In this document: positions 28,607 through 38,551 of the stretch, piece after piece
Numbering within the stretch: position 1 is the stretch's first letter
Layout of the letters: every line of letters starts with the position of its first letter
NCBI GenBank assembly: GCA_937625935.1
Contig: OW569345.1
Location: 62,001-126,000, forward strand
Reading direction: 5' to 3'
DNA length: 64,000 nucleotides
DNA from: Tetramitus jugosus
Lineage: Eukaryota; Heterolobosea; Eutetramitea; Acrasida; Vahlkampfiidae
Program-made: the position numbers and the translations under genes
Notes under the pieces: generated by a model
Databases searched by the model: none
What the model saw: the letters and a program-made list of their open reading frames with translations, nothing else
What the model was told of the DNA's origin: nothing

Positions 28607-29023
28607 AATCACGACCAACAACTAGTAAACACTTTTGTTCTCTCCATTTTGTGTTCCGATTCCAGCGCTCCCAAGACACCCGGGATCAAGAATTTACAGT
28701 TGCCTAAACGGTTTGCCCAAGGAAATCTTGTGCAAGCTAGCGAGAATGCCAGGTGATTGTGCTTTTGGTACATCCGTAACAAGTATAATCAAAGAGCTGA
28801 ATGATGCGAGAGCAGGCTGTACATTGATGGTGTCTGGAATAACTGCCAGTAAGCTCCATTTGCCAAACACCATGGCGAAGGCAAGCATCGGAATTCAAAG
28901 TTCGCGCACCGGCTTGAATTTTTGTGAGAACAACCCCTCTCAACCATCAAAAATTCAACACAAACAATAGACAAAAAACGACTTCACAGTGCATAGTTCA
29001 AGATCATATTAAATGAAAACAAG
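28607..29023. other. intergenic stretch with an unexplained ORF
   Basis: Between the PPR gene and CCZ1. The part from about 28660 to 28970 looks less AT-rich than usual spacers here and stays open for 111 codons on the plus strand (28635-28970). A second frame reads SAPKTPGIKNLQLPKRF at 28667 onward. No ATG supports a start near its left end. It may be a gene remnant, an unannotated exon or a non-coding RNA. Confidence 0.35.
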
Positions 29024-31187
29024 ATGAGTAAAAATCGAACCGCTTCCACTTCAACCATTCCCTCATTAAACCTGTCTCAGATTCAATTATTGGACAGGCA
29101 CAAGTATGCTCACTGTGCCATGTTTATCAGAATGAAGTGCGAGGAAGATGAAGAATATGTGAGTATTCCCGTGTTTGAAACTCTGTAGTGCGTGATGCGT
29201 TCGTGATGTTGTTTTGAAGATTGACACTTTTTTTTCTTCCACTTGAATTGTTGTTGATTTTGTGTTGTTGTCAATTGGTTTATTGCTCTTATGTTGATTT
29301 ATGTCTATCGTCACTTGATGATCAAAAGCTCATGTACATGTATCCTAGTCTTGCAAGCTCCAACATTCACGCGAAATCTATGGAACAGCTCAAAGGAGTT
29401 TTTCATGCCGCTTATGGCGGTTCAGTAGATGTCATGGAATCTCCGCTCGCTTTTCTGCACTTGATTCCGTCGACGGGAAATAGCTCAGCAGGACCTGATC
29501 GAAACAGTGCTTCTTCGAGTGCATCTCCTCACATGTTTACATTGCATGATCTACCATCTCCTTCATCGAGTCAAGGCTCACCTTCCTCAAAATCGAAATC
29601 ATTATCCCACGAGAATCAATACAATAGTATAAAGGCGAGTATTGAACGTTTGAGATTAGAGCTAAAAAAGAAGCAGCAGTTAGTGGTGACATACAGGTTG
29701 ATTCATGAGGATTTGATGTTTATATTGGTGTTGCCTCATTTGCACGAGTTGTTTATGGCCAATTATATGGAGTCGCTGTATGGATTGCTCAAATTTTCGT
29801 TTGATTCGATCGATTCTGTGGTGTTTGATCCACATGCTCATGCAGATTTGGATGCTCTGTTTCAACGATTCTTTGACAATGTTTTGCGACCTTCTCAGCA
29901 TACACTGCGATTCATGGATACGTTTTCATCTGTACGTACTTACTTGTATTGACTATATTTATGTTTGATGCTTGCCGTTATTGTTTCTCAGCCAGCACTA
30001 AACCAGCTTATTATTCTACTCATATATTTAGTCTATACCGAGCTTACAATGTCCACTGTCCCTCTCTCAACTCATTGACAATGAGTTAAACTTGCTGGAG
30101 GCCAATTTCCATTCCAAGGATCTGATGAAAACACCTCACATTTGCTTCATTTTGGGCACATGCTTACTGCATGCTGGTCTCTTACTATCATCTCATCTGA
30201 CTCCAAAACTGACAAAGAAGGTTGTGTCATTTGTTCAAGCAATGAATCATTTACAGAGAAAAGCAGACAGCCCTGAAATTATAACTGTACATGAGATATT
30301 TTATAAGGAGAAGACGAATCCATTTGGCTTAGTGAAGCCAAAGTCTGATGGTGCAACGATACAAAAGAAAAAGTATCTTCTCGTTGTCCTATGTCAAGGC
30401 AATCAGGTACTGTGTAACGTGCTTTCTCCTAGAGAGCATGCACTCAAGTATGTACAGATTTGTTATGTGTTATTGTTGGATGAATTGGTTGATTAATCTT
30501 TTTTGGTTCGTGTACAGTCAACAGGATCCATTCACCACAAATGAAATGAGGCTCTGTCTTCAACGAATGCACGCCAACAATGTATTCCGCATGGTAGATC
30601 AGTGCATGGCAAGACGTAACCCACCACTGGCTGACCCCTCGTCATTCCTCGTGAAACCCAAGCCGAACAAACCGATCAAGTCTATGCCACACACGCTGAC
30701 CATTGATCAATCCAGTTTGGAAATCTTGTCGAGTGCCACAACTGGTCCCTACAATGTCCTGTTCAACTATGTCATTCACTCCCAGGCTCAAGGCACTCTC
30801 TTGTTTCCTATCTCACTGACTGATAATCTGTCCCGAATCGAGCCCATCTTCATAAAGTACTGTGGCATCATACGCCAAACACTCATGCTGCGAAGACAGA
30901 GTGAATACCTGGTGGATGAAGATTTTACGAAACCAGAGAGAATGAGTCACGCCGCTGAGCGACCCATTCTCATGGAAGGAACAGAACCGATTGTCGAGTA
31001 CGGGATACATGTCGAAGATTCAGAGAGCTTTGCACCCCATACGATCAAATACTGGGTGGTAGGAGCCATGCTGCCAATCTCATCCTCCACTTATGGTGAC
31101 TTGACCGAAATTTACATTTGCTACGAGGACTCTATTCCTCAAAACATTGTTGATATTGCCTATCGGATGGCTACCTCCATCTTGTAA
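29024..31187 (+). CDS. CCZ1: CCZ1-like vacuolar fusion protein, 4 exons
   Basis: Exons are 29024-29158, 29329-29931, 30032-30447 and 30518-31187, giving 607 aa; introns are 170, 100 and 70 bases and keep frame. The order of motifs is CCZ1-like: an N-terminal longin-type stretch (CAMFIRM, then LMYMYPSLASSNIHAKSMEQ and FHAAYGG), a Ser/Pro linker, LHELFMANYMESLYGLL, a middle helix-rich part, and a C-terminal longin-like part ending DIAYRMATSIL. CCZ1 with MON1 activates Rab7 on late endosomes and vacuoles, after Rab5. A Rab5-like gene lies 3 kb upstream, though position alone does not link them. The first intron ends AAAG, the only AG available. Confidence 0.75.
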
Positions 31188-31238
31188 ATACACAACCCTC
31201 CATTATTTATTTTCATTGCCATTCCCTACCTTCTTGTG

Positions 31239-33047
31239 ATGCTTGGACGACACAAACTCGATATCCTTTGTATCCTCCCATCCACCAAAGCAATCCTCCG
31301 ACCAACTCTGAGACAAAAAATCAAACGACAACAAAAAGAGAGATCAATGTCATCATCAACACCATCTCCCACTGGACGCAAATCAGCCCAGGTTCGTCTG
31401 TTCCAATCATCACCAACATCTCCAGCAACATCAACGGGTGATGCATCAAGTAGCAGTGGAAAGTCATCATCATCACAACAACAGCAACAGCAACAAGTGA
31501 AGAACAAGAAAAAGAGTAACATGTCTGCCTTTTTTGCTACACCACCATCACAACAACCAAAGCATCATCACCATCATCATCAACACTCAAAAGCATCATC
31601 ATCGTCTTCTACTCCCACTATTATTCCCAAGATTATGAGAGCACCATCATCTGTATCATCCACATCATCTACAGTTGCATCAACGACAACAACAACAACA
31701 GCACAACCATTATTATTATCATCAAATGAAAATCAAAATGCATTGACGGCTTCATCACGCTCTCAATCATCAAAGAGTCCTCATCAACGCATCAGTCATA
31801 CGTCTGTTTCTCCCTCTAGGAATCGTATCATGATGTCCGTGGATACCACAGCTACTACTACTACTACTATGACAACAACAACAAGTGGTGATGCGCAACA
31901 ATCCAATGTGACCACAACATCACCAATGACCAAAATGCTATTACGAAGAGAAGCAACGACACCAACACCAACAATAACTACACCTTCAACAACAAGTGCA
32001 AATGTAACACCAGATCGATCCTCAAAAGTGAATCGTGCATTATTTACTACTGCTTCTACTAGTACACCTACCATTCATCGAACGAGTAGTAGTAGTGGTA
32101 GTAGTAGTAGCAGTGGAGGGAATGCTGCTATTGATTTCATGACCAAGAATCACGAATTGAACTTGGATCGCGTGTCTCAACTATTGACCAACGTGACTGG
32201 TGCAAAGAAATCAGAGTCAAACAACTTGTTGCTCGTCAATGAGTTCCACGTTGTTGCTGTCATGGGTGGAAGAGCAACTGGAAAGAGTACATTGGCCAAT
32301 ATGATTGCCAATGTGACAACGGTGGACGGTGCGATGGATGATCGGAGAGAGCTCCATGGTCCGTTTGAAATGAGTGGTGCACATGAGCTCATTACGTGCG
32401 AGCGAAAGACGCGAGGAATTCAATTGTATGTGTCAAGTGATCGTGTGCTTGTGCTGGACTGTGAGGCACTGTTTATGGATGGTACGGGTACTGGTGGCAG
32501 TGGAAGTGGTGGTGCAGGTGGTGGATTGGAGCATCATGCAATGGAATCGGAGATGATGAGTCTTCAGTTGGGTCTGTTCCTGTACAGTGTGTGTCACGTG
32601 ATTGTGATTCCCTATTTGGAGTCATCTCTGGACGCGCATATGCTTCGTTTTGTGAGAACGCTCGATAATTTGAAGAAGGGAATTCCGGATCTGTATCAAT
32701 CCGCTGGTCCACGCATACTGTTCACTGCGAATGATGTCATATCTCATCAACAAGGTGGCAAGCAACAACAACAACAATTGCTGTTGAGTCCAGTGGATCG
32801 ATTGTTGCCTTCTCATCGCATGTTGACAGAGTTGCACGGTTATGATGTCTGTGTCGTTCCTCATGATCCATCCAGCGAAGACAAGAAACTTTTCAGGGAT
32901 AAGGTATTCAGGGAAATTGATCGCCGGTTCAGAGGAAGTGAAGTTGAATGGCTGCACGCCTGTGCTAAGAATTGGGAAGTCATACGCAAGAATTACTTCC
33001 TATCAGAGTACACCAGAACCGTACAGCGAATCTACATCTCGACATAG
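31239..33047 (+). CDS. SMG9: SMG9-like nonsense-mediated decay factor
   Basis: ATG 31239 gives 602 aa; ATG 31347 (MSSSTPSPTGRKSAQ) is an equally good start and is closer to the family length. The first 300 residues are low complexity (Ser, Thr, Gln and a His run near 31560). The G-like domain follows: VVAVMGGRATGKSTLANMI (P-loop), HGPFEMSGAHELITCERKTRGI, VLVLDCEALFMDG, MMSLQLGLFLYSVCHVIVIP, and VRTLDNLKKG. SMG9 pairs with SMG8 and restrains SMG1 kinase, which phosphorylates UPF1 during nonsense-mediated decay. A Gly-rich insert sits after LFMDG. Confidence 0.87.
   Translation: MLGRHKLDILCILPSTKAILRPTLRQKIKRQQKERSMSSSTPSPTGRKSAQVRLFQSSPTSPATSTGDASSSSGKSSSSQQQQQQQVKNKKKSNMSAFFATPPSQQPKHHHHHHQHSKASSSSSTPTIIPKIMRAPSSVSSTSSTVASTTTTTTAQPLLLSSNENQNALTASSRSQSSKSPHQRISHTSVSPSRNRIMMSVDTTATTTTTMTTTTSGDAQQSNVTTTSPMTKMLLRREATTPTPTITTPSTTSANVTPDRSSKVNRALFTTASTSTPTIHRTSSSSGSSSSSGGNAAIDFMTKNHELNLDRVSQLLTNVTGAKKSESNNLLLVNEFHVVAVMGGRATGKSTLANMIANVTTVDGAMDDRRELHGPFEMSGAHELITCERKTRGIQLYVSSDRVLVLDCEALFMDGTGTGGSGSGGAGGGLEHHAMESEMMSLQLGLFLYSVCHVIVIPYLESSLDAHMLRFVRTLDNLKKGIPDLYQSAGPRILFTANDVISHQQGGKQQQQQLLLSPVDRLLPSHRMLTELHGYDVCVVPHDPSSEDKKLFRDKVFREIDRRFRGSEVEWLHACAKNWEVIRKNYFLSEYTRTVQRIYIST
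31560..32115 (+). repeat. microsatellite-like coding runs in SMG9
   Basis: CAT, CAA, ACA, TCA and AGT triplet runs code for His, Gln, Thr and Ser blocks in the disordered N-terminus. They are likely to vary in length between strains. Confidence 0.6.
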
Positions 33048-33219
33048 TCGTTCTGATGAAGAAGAGAAGAAACAGTTGTCGGTCGTCGGAGTATTCACCA
33101 GAATGCTGTACAGCGGCATGAAACAATGCTACAATGACGCTCACCAGTAAACACCCCAAAATTTTGTTCCTACTCTCGATCATCAGAACAACCCAAGCCA
33201 AATCAGAAAGAGGACAAGA

Positions 33220-36200
33220 ATGGATACCTCTCATCTCAATCCACAAGTACAAAAGTTATTGGAGGAAACTGGTACCTCTATCAAAGATCAAAATGACTTG
33301 TTGGCTCTGTCAAACGTTTCTGTTCGAGAATTGGCCAAGCTCTTTGATGACCTTGCCAAGAACTTGAAGCAGAATCAACCAAAGAAGAGAGAAGAAGTGT
33401 TTAGAGTATGGAAGGACTCTGTGGTTGAGAAGTACATGGAGAAGAAGGAAGCAGAGAAGAAAGAGGTCAGAGTAGATGCGACTGAGCCTACTACCTCCGC
33501 GTCAGATGCCTTGATCTCAGAGCCAAAGCAACTTTCAGAAGACGAATTCAATAATGCAAAGCGTCAATTCATGCAAAGCGCAATGGCACTTCTTGAAGTT
33601 GAGAGTGAAATTAGAGACTTGAAGAACCGAATGAGAACTACCAAGGATTCAAGCAACCAACATTTAAGTAACCAATTGGAGCAGTTGTCTAGAAAGTGTG
33701 CTGATCTCCTGCTCGATGAAAACAGCAAGAGAGATGCCATGTATTACACAACCTTACTCAAGAAGTGTTTGGGAAGCGATAGAATACCAGTTCGCTCATC
33801 GCTTCCAGAAAGACTTACTACTATCGACTCTTCTCTTCGGGTTGATGTGATCAAGCATGTCTTTGAAGATGAACTAGTGCTCCAATTTGAGTTGAGAAAT
33901 ACTTCAAACAACGTCTATAATAATGTGCAAGTAGAATGCTTCGAGTCAATCGAAGGACTAGAAGGAAACTACAAGAGTGAATCAGTTGATGTTCCTGCTC
34001 TTGACTGCGGTTTCACTTTCTTGAAACTGAAGAGAGTCGGTGAGATAAGGTCCGGGCAGATAAATCCTGTTCTCAAGTATACTTCTACATGCCATCAATC
34101 GTCTGTACGTATGGGAGTACTACCTGTCAATATCATTGATTATTTAACGAACAGCAACAGTGAACTGCCGAAACATTTTGTCTCAAAGACTATTGAAATC
34201 GATTCGACAGTGCTTAATGAGGTTTTGTCGTATCTTTCGGATGCACCACACATATGTGATGCAAATAACAATGGCAACAAGATTATCATATCAAAAGCAC
34301 TTGGACAAAACTCGGTCCTGTTCGAAGCGATACTCAACTCAAACACGCAAAATTATTCAATCACAACAAAAGGAGCTTCTTCGGATTGCAATCAAGTTGT
34401 TGACGCTCTAAAAGATATTGGTGGAATATTTATGGAGAGGAAGGAGAAGGTAGAAGACAAGGAAGAGCAACTATCACGACAAAATACTCTAAGTTTGATT
34501 CCTCAACTTCAGCATAAGGGAACACCACTTAAAACTTCCAAATCAACTTCACTGTCTTCAGTTGAGGGAGCACAGATCAAAGTAGAAGTAGTGAAGCACA
34601 CTCACCCTGATAGTATCGTGATTCAGTTCGTTTGTACCAATTTAATACCGAACACTATCTTACAGAATGCGGTCGTGGAACACAATTTAGATCAAGTGCG
34701 AGGTCTGTATGCTGATTTTTCCTTAGAAGCAGACCTCCCATATAATGTAGAAACGTCCATCTACTCAACACTAGCACGTGATGGTTTGGAGCTGCCTTCA
34801 GGAGTCATATCAAATACTCTCAATTTTGAGTTTATCAGCAATGGGGAGAATGAGGGAGAAGGATACATCTACTTGCAAACCATTGATTTGTCAAAGATGG
34901 ATTTTGTCAGAGATAACTCTGGAATAGATTTTGATTGTGTATGGTCCTCATTGGGATGTGAACAAGCAGAAACCACGAATCTGGAGAATGTTGATCTTCA
35001 AGGAGCCGTATCCAGGTTTGTAACACAATCTGGTTTGAATCCATTAGAATCTACCCGTGTCTGTTCTGGCAAGGATAATCATACTTTATCGTTTGCTGGT
35101 ATTACAGTTGATGGAGATGATTTGTTGATCCAAGCGAGAGTAAAGAGAGTGGATAACGGATCATTGATTGAGGTTGCAGCCAGATCGAATAAGCACGAAA
35201 TTATGCCGCACTTAGTTTCTGAAATGGTGAACAACCTGAATACTCAAATTAAGAATGTTGAGAACAATGCAGGAACTGTCACATTGAAGAAGAATTTAAG
35301 CGATCAAGAATTTTCAGAGGCAGCATTTGACCGTGTCTATGCTGCCACGACTCCTTCACCAGACAGCACCAAGAAGTTTTCATTGGAAGCAATGGTCTCT
35401 TTACCAGATATTGTCAACCATTTCGTCCAGAAATCCCATCTGTGTATTATCAAAGGAGGAGAGGTAGTGCAGCCAGACACCACACAACATGCTCTAAAAA
35501 TGTACAACCCTTCACGATCTGTTCTTGTTCAGTATCAGTTCAACGTTACACCAGATGGAATCAATGTCGAAATTAACATTAGAACTACTGATGCAGAGAG
35601 CGAGAAGCATACGAGTGAACTAGCATTACAGTACAATGATCTCGTTCAGCCCAATAATTCCTCAATCAGAGAGAGACAAGCACAAGAATCATTTGATGCT
35701 GTTCTATCAAAAGTACCCAAGATTACTTCTATGGGTGTTCCGTTTGCATCATCTGAACCAACTATTTTGACTGATCCAGATGATGATATGCACGTTGAAT
35801 GCACAAAACACATCTACGCCCAACATCTCGTTCTTCAGTATGATATTCAGAATAAGAATGACGAGATGGAAATTGTTCAACTAGCGACGGAGATTAGTTT
35901 AGACGGAATAACTGGGCTGACTAGCATTGAAAACTTGGAAACTGGACCTTTTGTGGAACAGAAGGGTACTGCTTTTGTTATTTTAAAGATTGACAATACC
36001 TCTGAGCTACCATTTGGAAACCTTCCCAATTTATTGAACTTACAGAGCGGTGGAAACACCTACCAAATGAAGGTTGAAGATGTCGAACTGACTCCAATGG
36101 ACTTTGTTGTCGATTTCCCTCAAGTGAACTTTACTTCTGAGTGGAATCAACTATCATCACAGGGAGATCAAGATTTATCAACCAGCTATCCGTTTAGTTC

Positions 36201-37284
36201 GTCGATGCAACTATTTGTTGAAAAGCTGATATGTAGTTCCTTCTTGGCGCCTTGTGGAAACACAGGTAGAGTGTTTTCTGAAGATCATCACACAGTCCAC
36301 TTCTCTGGTAAGATGAGCACTGGTGATCTAATTTTAATCAAAGCAGATATCATCAAACAGGAAGGACAAGTAATTATCACCTTTAATTCTAGATCTCAAC
36401 ACCAAAGCGCTCGATCAGGTGTGCCAAAGGGATTATCAAATCGCTTGAATGTCATCATTCAGCAATACTTGAAGATGGAGGAAGATTTGAACAACCCTTA
36501 CTTTAGAGACATCTTCTCCAAGATTGCTCCATTGAAAAGATTAGGTGCTCCTCACTCCACAAAGGACCCAATACTGCTTTCAAAGCCAGACTCGGATCTC
36601 GTTGTCAGAGTTATTAAGCACACTTGGCCAGAGAATATTGTGTTGCAGTTTGAGTGCACTAACATGAATCCTGCAGTGGAACTAGAAAATTTAATGGTTG
36701 AAAGTGAAATTGGAGAGGAGTTGTCTCTTCAATTCCTTGTTGAAGCTGGTTTACTTCTGTACAATGAACCCGAATATGCGTTCGTAGCTCTAGAGAAGAA
36801 TGCCAGTACATTGCCTGTTACATCAGTTCGAAATGTTCTGTCTTTCCAATCTGTAGGTGTCGATCCAAGAACTGGAGAACAAACAGGTCAAGTCAAACAA
36901 GAAAAAGTCGACAATTTGCTCGATGTTGACATTCAAATCACTGATTACTTTAGCGGAAAGACAACCACTGACTTTACTACTGCATGGGCTGAACTTGGAC
37001 AGGACAATGAGAATTCAAAGTCTTATACTCTGCCACTTGAGATTCAAGATGCAGTCAATCTGTTTATCTTGCAAAGTACGATACCTCCGATCCCAGATTG
37101 TTCCATCACAGTATCTGGCAGTGCACACGAACTGTCATTTATTGCGAGAATACACAATGGAGCCGAAGTGTTGTTCAAGGCCAACTTTGCCGCCGCTGGA
37201 AACCATTCCACTGAAGTCACAGTCACAGCTCGAACCGAGTACGACTTTTTGAAGGACGTTCCAGACTTTATCATGCATCAATAA
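33220..37284 (+). CDS. tandem gamma-COP appendage-domain protein
   Basis: 1354 aa, one exon. The first 190 residues are helical and charged (KKREEVFRVWKDSVVEKYME), with no adaptin/HEAT trunk. The rest repeats the coatomer gamma appendage (beta-sandwich plus platform). Four copies show the hallmark IKH-x4-LVLQF-type strand: IKHVFEDELVLQFEL (K212), VKHTHPDSIVIQFVCTN (K459), TKHIYAQHLVLQYDI (K863) and IKHTWPENIVLQFECTN (K1133). Copies 2-4 also carry the D(F/Y)-type linker and FxxxWxxLG start of the platform (VWSSLG, EWNQLS, AWAELG). An extra platform-like piece sits at about 720-815. In COPI the appendage binds ARF-GAP and other partners. A trunk-less multi-appendage protein could act as a multivalent adaptor or decoy; that is inference. 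Confidence 0.82.
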   Translation: MDTSHLNPQVQKLLEETGTSIKDQNDLLALSNVSVRELAKLFDDLAKNLKQNQPKKREEVFRVWKDSVVEKYMEKKEAEKKEVRVDATEPTTSASDALISEPKQLSEDEFNNAKRQFMQSAMALLEVESEIRDLKNRMRTTKDSSNQHLSNQLEQLSRKCADLLLDENSKRDAMYYTTLLKKCLGSDRIPVRSSLPERLTTIDSSLRVDVIKHVFEDELVLQFELRNTSNNVYNNVQVECFESIEGLEGNYKSESVDVPALDCGFTFLKLKRVGEIRSGQINPVLKYTSTCHQSSVRMGVLPVNIIDYLTNSNSELPKHFVSKTIEIDSTVLNEVLSYLSDAPHICDANNNGNKIIISKALGQNSVLFEAILNSNTQNYSITTKGASSDCNQVVDALKDIGGIFMERKEKVEDKEEQLSRQNTLSLIPQLQHKGTPLKTSKSTSLSSVEGAQIKVEVVKHTHPDSIVIQFVCTNLIPNTILQNAVVEHNLDQVRGLYADFSLEADLPYNVETSIYSTLARDGLELPSGVISNTLNFEFISNGENEGEGYIYLQTIDLSKMDFVRDNSGIDFDCVWSSLGCEQAETTNLENVDLQGAVSRFVTQSGLNPLESTRVCSGKDNHTLSFAGITVDGDDLLIQARVKRVDNGSLIEVAARSNKHEIMPHLVSEMVNNLNTQIKNVENNAGTVTLKKNLSDQEFSEAAFDRVYAATTPSPDSTKKFSLEAMVSLPDIVNHFVQKSHLCIIKGGEVVQPDTTQHALKMYNPSRSVLVQYQFNVTPDGINVEINIRTTDAESEKHTSELALQYNDLVQPNNSSIRERQAQESFDAVLSKVPKITSMGVPFASSEPTILTDPDDDMHVECTKHIYAQHLVLQYDIQNKNDEMEIVQLATEISLDGITGLTSIENLETGPFVEQKGTAFVILKIDNTSELPFGNLPNLLNLQSGGNTYQMKVEDVELTPMDFVVDFPQVNFTSEWNQLSSQGDQDLSTSYPFSSSMQLFVEKLICSSFLAPCGNTGRVFSEDHHTVHFSGKMSTGDLILIKADIIKQEGQVIITFNSRSQHQSARSGVPKGLSNRLNVIIQQYLKMEEDLNNPYFRDIFSKIAPLKRLGAPHSTKDPILLSKPDSDLVVRVIKHTWPENIVLQFECTNMNPAVELENLMVESEIGEELSLQFLVEAGLLLYNEPEYAFVALEKNASTLPVTSVRNVLSFQSVGVDPRTGEQTGQVKQEKVDNLLDVDIQITDYFSGKTTTDFTTAWAELGQDNENSKSYTLPLEIQDAVNLFILQSTIPPIPDCSITVSGSAHELSFIARIHNGAEVLFKANFAAAGNHSTEVTVTARTEYDFLKDVPDFIMHQ

Positions 37285-37506
37285 TAAATCCCACATTCCT
37301 GTTTAGTGGTGTTACGGAATACAACAAACTTTACTGTTTGTCCATTCTTGGTCCCTCGGTTTTCCCAACCTGAGAAAAAGATTACCCAGAGTTTTTCTCT
37401 TTTGCATGACGCACAGTTTCCCCGCAATCATATGGCTCAACAACGACAAAACGCTCCAAAATATCAAAAAAAGAAAAAACAATAGCCAGAGAGAGAGTAG
37501 TACATC

Positions 37507-38457
37507 ATGACTGATTTCCTGAGTGATTCCTATGGTCGCCGATGCATCAAAGAATATCGAAAATATGTAAATTATTTGGCAGAGCACGAACATGACTTGG
37601 ATCGTTCATTGCACCATGAACCATCCTACATTGAATTTACATTGTGCGTTACGAGTCCATTCCTAAAGTTTGCACCTTCGTGGCAACCATTGAGACACTC
37701 GATGGAAAAGTGTTTCCTTTCGAATCAAATTCCCAATCCACTTGATCAAGCCAATAATAGTAATCATAATAGTAAGAGCATGGATGATAAGATTGATAAG
37801 AGTGGTACTAAGAGTGGTGGTAAGAGTGGTACTAAGAGTGTCAATTATGGACCATGTATGAATGTGATTGAGAATATTGATGCGAGAGGAAGAGCAGATT
37901 TAGATGTCATGTTTCGCAATGAACCGCATCAGACATCTCAAATTGCACAGGCACTCACCTCGTATCGCAAACAATTGAACCACAATGAGCGAATACATAG
38001 GCAGTTGAATTGTGTGGCGTATCCAGAGCACAGCAAGTGTTCTACACTGAGAACCAACATGTTCTCAGAGGTGAGTCAAGGTGCGTGCTCTGAATTGTTT
38101 GTTGCGAGCACAAAATGCTTTGAAACACAGGCAAAAAAGAAGAAGAAGGCACTGTGGAAGCACATTTTCCTATCAGAGGACTTGTATGCACTGGCATCGT
38201 ACAAGAATTATTGTGATCAGGTGCAGAGAGATATGATGCGCTGTGCCGAAAAGTATTTTAGATTGGCAGTCATTTCGTACGACATGGAGAGAACACTGGA
38301 GATGATTGATCCGGATTTTAGAAGAAACATTATGAAACAAGAGTGGGGAATTGTGACCAAGGAACAGAGACAAGAAGCTGAGGAGAAGATGAAACTGGAG
38401 AAGAAGGAAATGGAGGAGCTTTATGCCAAATACAAGCAACAACAAGAGGGAGACTAA
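37507..38457 (+). CDS. Cx9C (CHCH-like) protein, unrecognised family
   Basis: 316 aa. Two Cx9C motifs are visible: CSELFVASTKC (C194, C204) and CDQVQRDMMRC (C236, C246), separated by 31 residues, as in a coiled-coil-helix-coiled-coil-helix domain. A further Cx8C lies at C169-C178. Such proteins are usually folded by MIA40 in the mitochondrial intermembrane space and need no cleavable presequence. Residues about 85-120 are a Ser/Lys/Gly/Asn-rich insert coded by 12-base repeats (AAGAGTGGTACT-like, 37799-37840). The C-terminus is a charged coiled coil (KLEKKEMEELYAKYKQQQ). Linker length is longer than the classic CHCH fold, so the call is tentative. Confidence 0.6.
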   Translation: MTDFLSDSYGRRCIKEYRKYVNYLAEHEHDLDRSLHHEPSYIEFTLCVTSPFLKFAPSWQPLRHSMEKCFLSNQIPNPLDQANNSNHNSKSMDDKIDKSGTKSGGKSGTKSVNYGPCMNVIENIDARGRADLDVMFRNEPHQTSQIAQALTSYRKQLNHNERIHRQLNCVAYPEHSKCSTLRTNMFSEVSQGACSELFVASTKCFETQAKKKKKALWKHIFLSEDLYALASYKNYCDQVQRDMMRCAEKYFRLAVISYDMERTLEMIDPDFRRNIMKQEWGIVTKEQRQEAEEKMKLEKKEMEELYAKYKQQQEGD

Positions 38458-38551
38458 ACTTACATAACACAACGATTAAACAACAAGCACACACACACAC
38501 AAATAGATTTTCAATAAACTTTTGACAACAATCGCTTACTTTCATTTTTTA

